Source of the DNA: an uncultured Chlorobiales bacterium
Lineage (GTDB): Bacteria > Bacteroidota > Chlorobiia > Chlorobiales > Chlorobiaceae
Direction: 5' to 3'
NCBI GenBank assembly: GCA_903929135.1
Contig: CAIYTH010000031.1
Location: forward strand, 1-37,835
Length of the DNA stretch: 37,835 bases
Positions 24,818-33,700 of the stretch are shown here, piece after piece. The notes beneath the pieces were generated by a model. That model worked only from the letters and a program-made list of their open reading frames with translations, did not search any database and was not told the DNA's origin. How positions within the stretch are numbered: position 1 is the first letter of the stretch; each line of letters opens with the position of its first letter. A program made the translations under genes and the position numbers.

Positions 24818-25876
24818 TCACACGTCGCTGTTCCCGGCCAGAACGGACCGGATCCTGGCGATCGTAGCCTGCATGTCATCGGGAAGCGGGGCTGTGAACG
24901 AAAGGAGTTCTCCAGAGGTCGGTTGCCGGAACCTCAGGGTTTCGGCATGCAGCGCCTGCCTTGGCATCATCTCCAGCAGGTTTTTCGTGAACTGTTCGCT
25001 CCTGCTGAACGGCAGGGTGCGGGGAGCGGACCCGCCGTAGGTTTCGTCCCCGAGGATCGGGTGGCCGATATGCTGCAGGTGGACCCTGATCTGGTGTGTC
25101 CGCCCGGTGTGCAGCGTGACGCTGACAAGAGAAAAGTAACGCAGGTTCTCAGCGACCTCAAAGTCCGTGATGGCGTGCTTGCCTTCGAGTCCTTCGAAGG
25201 GAAAGTTCGCCATGACCTTCCGGTTCTTTCTCGATCGGCCGATATTGGTCTTTATGGTGCCGGAAGGCGGGGCGGGTACCCCCCAGGCGATCGCCTTGTA
25301 GACCTTCTCGACCTGCCTCCTGGCGAACTGTGTGGCCAGACGGTGCAGGGCGGTCGGGTTTTTGGCGATGATGATCAGCCCCGAAGTATCCTTGTCGAGC
25401 CGGTGCACGATGCCCGGCCTGAGGCCGCTCCTGTCCAGTTCGTCCGCATCCTTGCCGAGGTGGTGCAGAATGGCGTTTGCCAGGGTGCCTGTCCAGTTGC
25501 CGAAGGCCGGGTGGACAACCATTCCGGGCGCCTTGTTGACCACGAGCAGGTCTTCGTCCTCGTAAAGTATCGCGATGGGGATATCTTCGGGCGCCAGCTC
25601 GGGGGCCGGAGGCCGAAGGAAGGTGATCTGGATCAGGTCGCAGGACTTGATGCGGTAGTTGGATTTGACAGGGTTGCCGTTGACAAGCACACGCAGCTCT
25701 TCGATCGCCTCCTGGACCTTGTTGCGAGTGGCGTTTTCGACCTGCTGGGCGAGGTACCGGTCGATGCGCATGGGCGTCTGGACGCGGCTGACCTGGATGG
25801 TCATTTTTTTCGGCTCGGCCTCCTGCTGGTCGCCGTCACCGGATTCGTTTTTTAGAAGCTCTTTTTGCATTTTCAT
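24818..25876 (-). CDS. rluD: Ribosomal large subunit pseudouridine synthase, RluD type
   Basis: A ~352-residue protein, usual for RluA/RluD enzymes, that isomerises uridines in 23S rRNA. An S4 RNA-binding domain lies at ~35-95 (RIDRYLAQQ ... RVLVNGNPVKSNYRIKSCDLI), followed by the catalytic domain with the HRLDKDTSG motif (catalytic Asp), RQVEKVYKAI, and HTGRTHQIRVHLQHIGHPILGD. The exact start is uncertain: ATGs at 25876 (chosen, opens MKMQKELLKN) and 25897 (has agg about nine bases upstream) both fit, and the frame stays open farther. It is divergent from lpd with about 90 bp between. The specific site (1911/1915/1917 or others) is inferred from the family. Confidence 0.85.
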   Translation of the reverse strand: MKMQKELLKNESGDGDQQEAEPKKMTIQVSRVQTPMRIDRYLAQQVENATRNKVQEAIEELRVLVNGNPVKSNYRIKSCDLIQITFLRPPAPELAPEDIPIAILYEDEDLLVVNKAPGMVVHPAFGNWTGTLANAILHHLGKDADELDRSGLRPGIVHRLDKDTSGLIIIAKNPTALHRLATQFARRQVEKVYKAIAWGVPAPPSGTIKTNIGRSRKNRKVMANFPFEGLEGKHAITDFEVAENLRYFSLVSVTLHTGRTHQIRVHLQHIGHPILGDETYGGSAPRTLPFSRSEQFTKNLLEMMPRQALHAETLRFRQPTSGELLSFTAPLPDDMQATIARIRSVLAGNSDV

Positions 25877-25964
25877 GTACGTAAAACAGGTGCCCATGCT
25901 TTTGAACCTGTAAGTATACATAAAGAATCGTCCGCCGCAACCGCAAACCAACCACCACAGCACC

Positions 25965-27380
25965 ATGCAGGAGTCTACCGTTACCAGGGAGAACGCACTT
26001 TTCGACGTCGCCGTCATCGGTTCCGGACCTGGAGGCTATGAGGCTGCGCTCCACGCCGCGCGTCACGGCATGAAGGTATGCCTGGTCGAGAAAGGCCCCC
26101 TCGGCGGCACCTGCGTCAACTGGGGATGCATTCCGACAAAGGCGTTGCTCAGGAGCGCCGAGGTTTACGAACTGGTGAAGAACCCGACGACGTTCGGCGT
26201 CAACGTTTCAGGGGCATCGTTCGACATCGCGCAGGCGGTGAAGCGCAGCAGGAACGTCGCCCTGAAAAGCTCCAAGGCCGTCGACTACATGCTCCGCAAG
26301 GCCGGGGTGGATGTCAGGCAGGGTGACGCCGTCCTGACCGGCGGTACCCGGGTGCTGATCACCGCTCCCGACGGGGTAACGTCCGAAATCGGGGCCGGCA
26401 GCCTCATCGTGGCGACAGGTGCCAGGCCTCGAGCCATTCCCGGCCTCGAGCCTGACGGGAATCGTGTCATCACCAGCCGCGAGGCGCTCATCATGAAGGA
26501 AGTCCCGGCATCGCTCATCGTGGCGGGCGGAGGGGCGATCGGCGTCGAAATGGCGTGGTTCTATGCGAAGGCCGGATCGAAAGTGACCATCGTCGAAATG
26601 ATGCCGAGATTGTTGCCGCTCGAAGATGCGGAGATTTCCGATGCGCTGAAACGGTCGTTCGAGAAAGCCGGGATCACGGTGCTTTGCGGTGCAAGGATCG
26701 AAAACGTGCAGCGAGGGGATTCGCAGGTCGGGGTCGACATCGTCGCCGACGGGGCCGAACCTCGCCGCGCGGAGGCCGACTATCTCCTTGTGGCCATCGG
26801 CGTGACCGGCTCCATAGACGGTGTCGGCCTGGAAACGGCCGGAGTCCGGACGGACAGGGGATTCATCGTCACCGACGGGCAGTGCCGCTCCTCGGTTCCG
26901 GGCATTTACGCCATCGGCGACGTCAGGGGGGGCATGCTGCTTGCCCACAAGGCTTCGGCGGAGGCCGCCATCGCCGTCGAGGCTATCGCAGGCCGTTCCC
27001 CGGAACCGCTTGACGAAACTTTCATTCCCCGCTGTGTTTACTCCCAGCCCTCGGTAGCGTCGGTTGGCCTGACCGAGGAGAGTGCCGTAAAGCTCGGCCA
27101 CAGCGTGAACGTCGGCCGGGCGCTGTTTGCGGCTTCCGGCAAGGCCAACGCCTACGGGCAGCTCGAGGGTCTGGTAAAGCTGGTTTTCGATGCCTCCGAC
27201 GGCCGGATGCTCGGAGGTCACCTGATCGGGCACGACGCCGTCGAGCTGATCGGGGAGCTCGTACTCGCATGCAGGCTCGGCCTGACGGCTCAGGAGTTCG
27301 TCATGACGGTACATGCCCATCCGACACTTTCCGAAACAATACGTGACGCCGCATTCAGCGCCCTGCCCGGGACCCACTGA
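25965..27380 (+). CDS. lpd: Dihydrolipoyl dehydrogenase
   Basis: A 471-residue flavin disulfide reductase of normal length. The FAD-binding GSGPGGYEAALHAARHG is at ~19-35, the redox-active disulfide GGTCVNWGCIPTK has Cys50 and Cys55, a second dinucleotide motif GGGAIGVEMAWF serves NAD, and the C-terminal HAHPTLSE gives the His452-Glu457 pair. It re-oxidises dihydrolipoamide in 2-oxoacid dehydrogenase or glycine cleavage complexes. The E2/E3-partner genes are not adjacent. It is divergent from rluD. The ribosome site is weak, and a 7-bp weak hairpin at 27414-27434 follows the stop. Confidence 0.92.
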   Translation: MQESTVTRENALFDVAVIGSGPGGYEAALHAARHGMKVCLVEKGPLGGTCVNWGCIPTKALLRSAEVYELVKNPTTFGVNVSGASFDIAQAVKRSRNVALKSSKAVDYMLRKAGVDVRQGDAVLTGGTRVLITAPDGVTSEIGAGSLIVATGARPRAIPGLEPDGNRVITSREALIMKEVPASLIVAGGGAIGVEMAWFYAKAGSKVTIVEMMPRLLPLEDAEISDALKRSFEKAGITVLCGARIENVQRGDSQVGVDIVADGAEPRRAEADYLLVAIGVTGSIDGVGLETAGVRTDRGFIVTDGQCRSSVPGIYAIGDVRGGMLLAHKASAEAAIAVEAIAGRSPEPLDETFIPRCVYSQPSVASVGLTEESAVKLGHSVNVGRALFAASGKANAYGQLEGLVKLVFDASDGRMLGGHLIGHDAVELIGELVLACRLGLTAQEFVMTVHAHPTLSETIRDAAFSALPGTH

Positions 27381-27565
27381 CCCCGTTCGGAAACTGATGA
27401 TGCATAAGGGGGCACAAACGTGAAAACCGTTTGTTATCTCTAAGTCAAAAGCATAAATTGAGAATTCATAGTTGATTTTTTATTTCTCAACCAAGAAAGC
27501 CTTTGCCGGGTAAACTGAGAACTCATGCAGACCCCCGGGCCGGGTATTAACCAGTAAAACTCATT
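27381..27565 (+). promoter_or_regulatory. Leader region of bchI-bchD with repeat elements
   Basis: This gap must hold the bchI promoter. A 14-bp near-repeat occurs at 27456-27469 (aattgagaattcat) and 27513-27526 (aactgagaactcat), 12 of 14 bases identical, spaced 57 bp start to start, about five to six helical turns. Each contains an inverted core (gaattc; tgag-aa-ctca). A separate 7-bp inverted pair, ttgagaa/ttctcaa, spans 27458-27490. No confident -35/-10 could be assigned. Operators for a regulator of chlorophyll genes are a reasonable inference. Confidence 0.4.
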
Positions 27566-28741
27566 ATGACCCAGACTGCTAAAGCCGCAAAAAAATCCTC
27601 TTCCGCCAAGGCTGCCGCACCGGCCAAGGCAAAGGCGACCGCTGAAGCGAAGGCCACCACGCCTGAAGTAAAGAAGCCGGCCTCCAAAAAGAAGCAGGCA
27701 CAGGCATTTCCTTTCACCGCCATCGTCGGCCAGGAAGAGATGAAGCTCAGTCTGATCCTGAACATCATCGATCCCCGGATCGGCGGCGTTCTGGTGATGG
27801 GTCACCGCGGTACCGGCAAGAGCACCACGGTCAGGGCGCTCGCCGAAGTGCTTCCCCTGATCCCGCGCGTCAAGGACGATATCTACAACCGTACCGTCGA
27901 CCAGTACATCGATGCTGAATCGGGCAAGAAGGGCACGCCGGTCCTCAAGCCGGAAGATGTCAAGACCGAAATGATCATCGTTCCTGTCGTCGACCTGCCG
28001 CTCGGCGCCACCGAAGACCGCGTCTGCGGAACCATCGATATCGAAAAGGCTCTCACCAGCGGCGTCAAGGCCTTCGAACCCGGCCTGCTCGCCCAGTCGA
28101 ACCGCGGATTCCTCTATATCGACGAAGTCAACCTGCTCGACGACCACCTCGTCGACGTACTGCTCGATGTGGCCGCCAGCGGCAGGAACGTGGTCGAGCG
28201 CGAAGGTATCAGCATCCGCCACCCCGCACGCTTCGTGCTGGTCGGTTCCGGCAACCCGGAAGAGGGTGAGCTTCGTCCCCAGCTGCTCGATCGTTTCGGC
28301 CTGCACGCCCGCATCGTCACCATCAACGACGTGGCCAAGAGGGTCGAGATCGTCAAGCGTCGTCGCGATTACGACGAGGATCCGGAGGCATTCCTGAAAA
28401 AATGCACCCGTGAGCAGCAGAAGCTGCAGAAGAAGATCGTCACCGCCCAGGAACTGCTCAACCAGGTCAGCATGGACGACAAGGTGCTGACCGACATCGC
28501 CAGGCTCTGCATGAACCTCGGCATCGACGGCCACCGCGGCGAACTGACCATCACCCGTACCGCATACGCCTACGCGGCATTGCAGGGCAAGACGACGGTC
28601 ACCATGCAGCACGTCAGGGAGATTGCCGGCCTCTGCCTCCGCCACCGCCTGCGCAAGGATCCGCTCGAGACGGTCGATGCCGGCGAAAAGATCGAACGCG
28701 AACTGGCTAAAATACTGGGAGAAGTCGAAGCAGCAGCATGA
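27566..28741 (+). CDS. bchI: Magnesium chelatase AAA+ ATPase subunit BchI
   Basis: A 391-residue protein. The first ~48 residues are Ala/Lys-rich and low-complexity (KAAAPAKAKATAEAKA), an extension beyond most BchI. The AAA+ core then shows Walker A GHRGTGKS (79-86), Walker B FLYIDEVNLLDD, and the sensor/arginine-finger region (VGSGNPEEGELRPQLLDRFG). BchI hexamers with BchD use ATP to drive Mg insertion into protoporphyrin IX by the BchH-type subunit. bchD starts inside the stop codon (ATGA overlap), so translational coupling is likely. The gene is preceded by the repeat-bearing leader. All ATPase residues are intact; the N-terminal tail could be a docking or disordered region. Confidence 0.97.
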   Translation: MTQTAKAAKKSSSAKAAAPAKAKATAEAKATTPEVKKPASKKKQAQAFPFTAIVGQEEMKLSLILNIIDPRIGGVLVMGHRGTGKSTTVRALAEVLPLIPRVKDDIYNRTVDQYIDAESGKKGTPVLKPEDVKTEMIIVPVVDLPLGATEDRVCGTIDIEKALTSGVKAFEPGLLAQSNRGFLYIDEVNLLDDHLVDVLLDVAASGRNVVEREGISIRHPARFVLVGSGNPEEGELRPQLLDRFGLHARIVTINDVAKRVEIVKRRRDYDEDPEAFLKKCTREQQKLQKKIVTAQELLNQVSMDDKVLTDIARLCMNLGIDGHRGELTITRTAYAYAALQGKTTVTMQHVREIAGLCLRHRLRKDPLETVDAGEKIERELAKILGEVEAAA

Positions 28742-30588
28742 TAGCATTTACCGATATTGTAGGAATGGATCTGGCCAAGCAGGCGCTCATGCTGCTGGCC
28801 GTCGATCCCTCCCTTGGCGGCGTGGTTATTCCGTCGGCTGTCGGCTCCGGAAAATCTACTCTCGCAAGGGCATTTGCCGATATCCTGCCTGAAGGCACTC
28901 CGTTCGTCGAGTTGCCGCTGAACGTGACCGAAGACCGCCTCATCGGCGGTGTCGATCTCGAGGCGACCATCGCCTCCGGCCAGCGCGTCGTGCAGCACGG
29001 TGTGCTTTCGAAAGCGCACAAGGGCGTATTGTACGTCGACTCGCTCAGCCTGCTCGACAGTTCGGCGGTGTCGCACATCATGGACGCCATGTCGCGCGGC
29101 GCGGTCATCGTCGAGCGGGAAGGACTCAGCGAGGTGCACCCGGCCGACTTCATGCTGGTCGGCACCTACGACCCGAGCGACGGCGAAGTGCGCATGGGAC
29201 TGCTGGACCGCATCGGCATCATCGTTCCCTTCACTGCACAGAACGACTACCGGGCACGCAAGAAGATCATCGACATCGTTCTCGGCACCCGCGACAGCGA
29301 GGATACCGAGGATGAGCTTCGCATGCTCAGGGGCCTTGTCAATGCCGCCAGGGAGCAATTGACGCACGTCTCCATGACCAACGAACAGATCAAGGGACTC
29401 ATCCAGACAGCCATGAGCCTTGGTGTCGAGGGCAACCGCGTCGATATCTTCTGCATCAGGTGCGCCATTGCCAGTGCGGCACTCGCGCAGCGGACCGAAG
29501 TGGGCGACGAGGATATGAAGCTTGCCGTCAAGCTCGTACTGGTGCCGAGGGCTACCCGCATGCCCGAACGCGAGCCCACCGAGGAGGAGATGCAGTCGCA
29601 GGAGGAGCCGCCGCCGGACGAGACCGAAGCCGAAGACGAGGAAGCCCCGGCTGACACCCCTGACGCAGACGCGGAGGAGGAGCAGGAGGAGACCCCCGAC
29701 ATGATCGAGGAGCTCATGATGGATGCCATGGAGACCGAATTGCCGGACAACATCCTGAACATCTCGCTCGCCTCGAAGAAAAAGGCGAAATCCGGCAGCC
29801 GCGGTGAAGCGCTCAACAACAAGCGCGGTCGATTCGTTCGGGCGCAGGAAGGGGAGATGAAGAGCGGCAAGGTCGCCCTGATTCCGACCCTGATCTCGGC
29901 TGCCCCCTGGCAGGCGAGCCGCCGCAAGGAGAAGGAAAAGAGTGGCCGCAAGTTCGGCGCCCTCATCATCAACAAGGAGGATGTCAAGATCAAGCGGTTC
30001 CGCGACAAGTCCGGAACGCTGTTCATCTTCATGGTCGACGCTTCCGGGTCCATGGCCCTGAACCGTATGCGCCAGGCCAAGGGCGCCGTGTCGAGCCTTC
30101 TCCAGAATGCCTATGTGCATCGCGACCAGGTTGCCCTGATTTCGTTCAGGGGCAAGCAGGCGCAGGTGCTGCTGCCGCCATCCCAGAGCGTGGACCGTGC
30201 AAAGCGTGAGCTGGACGTGCTGCCTACCGGCGGCGGAACACCGCTGGCTTCGGCCCTCCTGACCGGATGGGAGACGGCCAAGCAGGCCCGCACCAAGGGC
30301 ATCACGCAGATCATGTTCGTCATGATCACCGACGGAAGGGGCAATATTCCGCTGCAGGCCGCGTACGATCCGAATGCCGAGAAGGCTCCGAAGGAGCAGC
30401 TCGAGAAGGAGATCGAGGCGCTTGCCCTGTCCATCCAGGCTGATGGCGTGGCTTCCATCGTGATCGACACCCAGATGAACTACCTGTCACGGGGTGAAGC
30501 GCCGAAACTGGCGCAGAAACTCGGCGGCCGGTACTTCTATCTGCCGAACGCCAAGGCCGAGCAGATCGTCGAAGCGGCCCTGAGCTGA
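28738..30588 (+). CDS. bchD: Magnesium chelatase subunit BchD
   Basis: A 616-residue protein overlapping bchI by ATGA. The N-terminal AAA+ domain (~1-260) keeps a Walker A-like AVGSGKST (34-41) and LYVDSLSLLD as a degenerate Walker B. A Pro/Glu/Asp-rich acidic linker is at ~278-325, and the C-terminal VWA (integrin I) domain has the metal-binding DASGS at 434-438 and TDG at 531-533. BchD bridges BchI and the BchH-type subunit in the chelatase. A 13-bp hairpin lies between its stop and bchS. The retained P-loop contrasts with many D-subunits that lack one. Confidence 0.96.
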   Translation: MIAFTDIVGMDLAKQALMLLAVDPSLGGVVIPSAVGSGKSTLARAFADILPEGTPFVELPLNVTEDRLIGGVDLEATIASGQRVVQHGVLSKAHKGVLYVDSLSLLDSSAVSHIMDAMSRGAVIVEREGLSEVHPADFMLVGTYDPSDGEVRMGLLDRIGIIVPFTAQNDYRARKKIIDIVLGTRDSEDTEDELRMLRGLVNAAREQLTHVSMTNEQIKGLIQTAMSLGVEGNRVDIFCIRCAIASAALAQRTEVGDEDMKLAVKLVLVPRATRMPEREPTEEEMQSQEEPPPDETEAEDEEAPADTPDADAEEEQEETPDMIEELMMDAMETELPDNILNISLASKKKAKSGSRGEALNNKRGRFVRAQEGEMKSGKVALIPTLISAAPWQASRRKEKEKSGRKFGALIINKEDVKIKRFRDKSGTLFIFMVDASGSMALNRMRQAKGAVSSLLQNAYVHRDQVALISFRGKQAQVLLPPSQSVDRAKRELDVLPTGGGTPLASALLTGWETAKQARTKGITQIMFVMITDGRGNIPLQAAYDPNAEKAPKEQLEKEIEALALSIQADGVASIVIDTQMNYLSRGEAPKLAQKLGGRYFYLPNAKAEQIVEAALS

Positions 30589-30604
30589 TATACCCCCCTC
30601 TTTT

Positions 30605-30643
30605 CATTTGCCGGCCCTTTTTATGCATGCGGGCCGGCAAATG
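30605..30643 (+). terminator. Hairpin between bchD and bchS (terminator or attenuator-like)
   Basis: A perfect 13-bp stem, catttgccggccc (30605-30617) with its complement at 30631-30643, with a 13-base loop that itself holds gcatgc. It lies 17 bp after the bchD stop and is followed by tgtcttt, a weak U-tract. AT-rich sequence at 30650-30690 then precedes bchS. It may separate transcription of bchI-bchD from bchS or act as a partial terminator; this is inferred. Confidence 0.7.
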
Positions 30644-30750
30644 TGTCTTTCCAATTAATTGCTTCTTTTATACATTAGTATAGTGCCGTACAGGTGCTCC
30701 CATAGATAATGGGTATGGTCTTTTTTTCTAATGCCACGAATTATTTTACC

Positions 30751-33700
30751 ATGGCTACTCGTCGTAAAATCACGGCCATTGTCGGCCTTGAGCAGTACAA
30801 TGCAGGTCTCTGGAAGAAAATCAAGGGGATGCTTGAAAAAGATGCGGATCTGGTACAGCTGAGCGATATCGATCTCGAAAAGCAGAACCCCGAAGCAGCT
30901 ACGGCAATCCGGGAGGCGGATTGCGTTTTCATGAGCATGATCAATTTCAAGGAGCAGATCGACTGGTTCAAGGAGCAGCTCGATCAGTCGACCAACGAAA
31001 AGACCATATTCATTTTTGAATCGATGCCCGAAGCGATGGCGCTCACCAAGGTCGGCAGCTACGCCGTCGGCGACGGCAAGGCCGGGATGCCCGACATGGT
31101 GAAGAAAATCGCCAAGATGCTGGTCAAGGGGCGTGACGAAGACGCATTGTACGGCTACATGAAACTCATGAAGATCATGAGGACCATACTGCCGCTGGTG
31201 CCCAACAAGGCGAAGGATTTCAAGAACTGGCTGATGGTCTACTCCTACTGGCTTCAGCCGACCGCTGAGAACATCGCCAACATGTTCCGGCTCATACTCA
31301 GGGAATATTTCGACGTGCCCGTCAAGGTCGACCCCATCGTCGATGTGCCGAACATGGGCCTCTACCACCCGGATGCTCCCGGATATTTCAAGGATGTCAA
31401 GAGCTTCAAGGGCTGGGCCAAGAAGCGGGGCGTCAATTTCGACAAGTCCCAGAAGATGGCGCTTCTCTTCTTCCGCAAGCACCTCCTGCAGGAGAAGACC
31501 TATATCGACAACACCATCAGGACCCTCGAAAAGCAGGGCATCAATGTGTTTCCGGCATTCGTCATGGGCGTCGAGGGGCACGTGCTCGTCAGGGACTGGT
31601 TCATGAAGGAGAATATCGACCTGCTGGTCAACATGATGGGGTTCGGCCTCGTGGGCGGTCCCGCCGGATCAACCAAGCCCGGAACGGCCGCTGAAGCACG
31701 GCACGAGATCCTCACCGGTCTGGATGTGCCATATATCGTTTCCCAGCCGCTGCTTATCCAGAGTTACGAGTCATGGCATGAACTCGGCGTAGCACCCATG
31801 CAGGTGACGTTCACCTACTCGATTCCCGAAATGGACGGCGCCATCTCTCCGATCATCCTCGGCGCCCTTCAGGACGGCAAGATCGAAACCGTACAGGAGA
31901 GACTCGATCGCCTCGCCCACATGTCGAAGAAATGGCTGCGGCTCCGCGCGACCTCCAACAGGGACAAGCGTGTAGCTTTCGTCGTCTATGACTATCCGCC
32001 CGGACTCGGCAAGAAGGCCAGTGCGGCATTGCTTGACGTGCCCCGATCGCTGCTCCAGATCCTGCAGCGGCTCAAGAAAGAGGGGTACAACGTCGGGACG
32101 CTGCCGGAGACGCCCGAACAGCTGTTTGCGGCACTCGACCGGGCGACCGATCACCAGATCATGCAGAACAAGCCCGAAGCGCTCAAGGTCAATCGCGAGA
32201 AGTACCAGGAAATTGTCTCCTATGAGGAGCGGGAACGCATCGAAGAGCGCTGGCAGGGATTCCCTGGTGAAATCGTGCCGGTCGGCACTGAAGAGGTGTT
32301 CATCGGCGGTGTGCGGTTCGGAAACGTTTTCATCGGTGTCCAGCCGCGCATGGGCGTGCAGGGCGATCCCATGAAGCTCCTGTTCGACAAGGCCAACACG
32401 CCCCACCATCAGTACATCTCCTTCTACCGCTGGATCAGCCGCGAATTCGACGCCCACGCGCTGGTGCATGTCGGCATGCACGGCTCGGTGGAATGGATGC
32501 CCGGCCTTCAGACAGGTCTTACGGGTGACTGCTGGCCAGATGCCCTGCTCGGCGAAGTGCCCCATTTCTACATCTACCCGGTCAACAACCCGAGCGAGTC
32601 GACCATCGCGAAACGACGCGGACTCGCCACCATGGTATCGCATGTGGTGCCTCCCCTGGCCAGGGCCGGCCTTTACAAGGAGTTGCCTGCGCTCAAGGAC
32701 CTTCTGACCGATTACCGTGAGCGGAACCGCGGCGATGAAGGGGAGATCGACTCCGTTCAGGATGCGATCATGAGCAAGGCCGAACTGCTCAACCTGACCG
32801 ACGACTGCCCGCGCAAGGCTGACGAGTCCTTTACCGATTTCGTGAGCCGCCTGTACATCTACATCCTCGAGCTTGAAAACAGGCTGATTTCGAACTCTCT
32901 GCACGTGTTCGGCGAATCGAGCCCGATCGATTCACAGATCATCACGATCACCGAAACCATCAAGAACCGTGGTGATGAAGGTCGGACGCTGCCCTACATC
33001 CTGCTTTCGGCTTCCGGCAAGAACGGCCATTTCTCAAGCTACGAAGAACTGACCAGCCTTTCCAGGAAAGGCGACAACGCATCCATCAACCTGCGGGAAT
33101 GGGCGGAGGAGGCATGCCGGGAGTTTGTCCGGCAGGTCATGTTCGAACACCGGAACCCGTCATCGGTCTACGAGGCCCTGACCGGCGGCAAGAGAATGTC
33201 GCAGGAGGACGTGCCGTTCATCCAGCGCCTTATCCAGGAAGGTACCCAGATGATCCAGGCCCTGAGCGACAACAGGGGAGAGATGGACGCTCTGGTCAAG
33301 GTGCTGCGTGGTGGTTACATCTCGTCCGGCCCCGGCGGCGACCTCGTCAGGGACGGCATGAACGTGTTGCCCTCCGGCCGCAACATCCATTCCATCGACC
33401 CGTGGAGGATTCCCTCCGAGACCGCCTTCAAACGAGGCTCGCTCATCGCGGACGGCCTGATCAAAAAGCATCTGGCAGAGAACGACGGAGTCTACCCCGA
33501 AACCATCGCCGAAGTGATCTGGGGTCTCGATACCATCAAGACAAAGGGCGAGGCGGTGGCCGTGGTGATCAGGCTCATGGGCGCAGAGCCGGCCTACGAC
33601 GCTTTCGGCAAGATCAGCCACTACAACCTGACCTCGCTCGAAAAGCTGGGCCGCCCGCGCGTCGACGTGCTCATGCAGCTCAGCCCGATTTTCCGGGACG

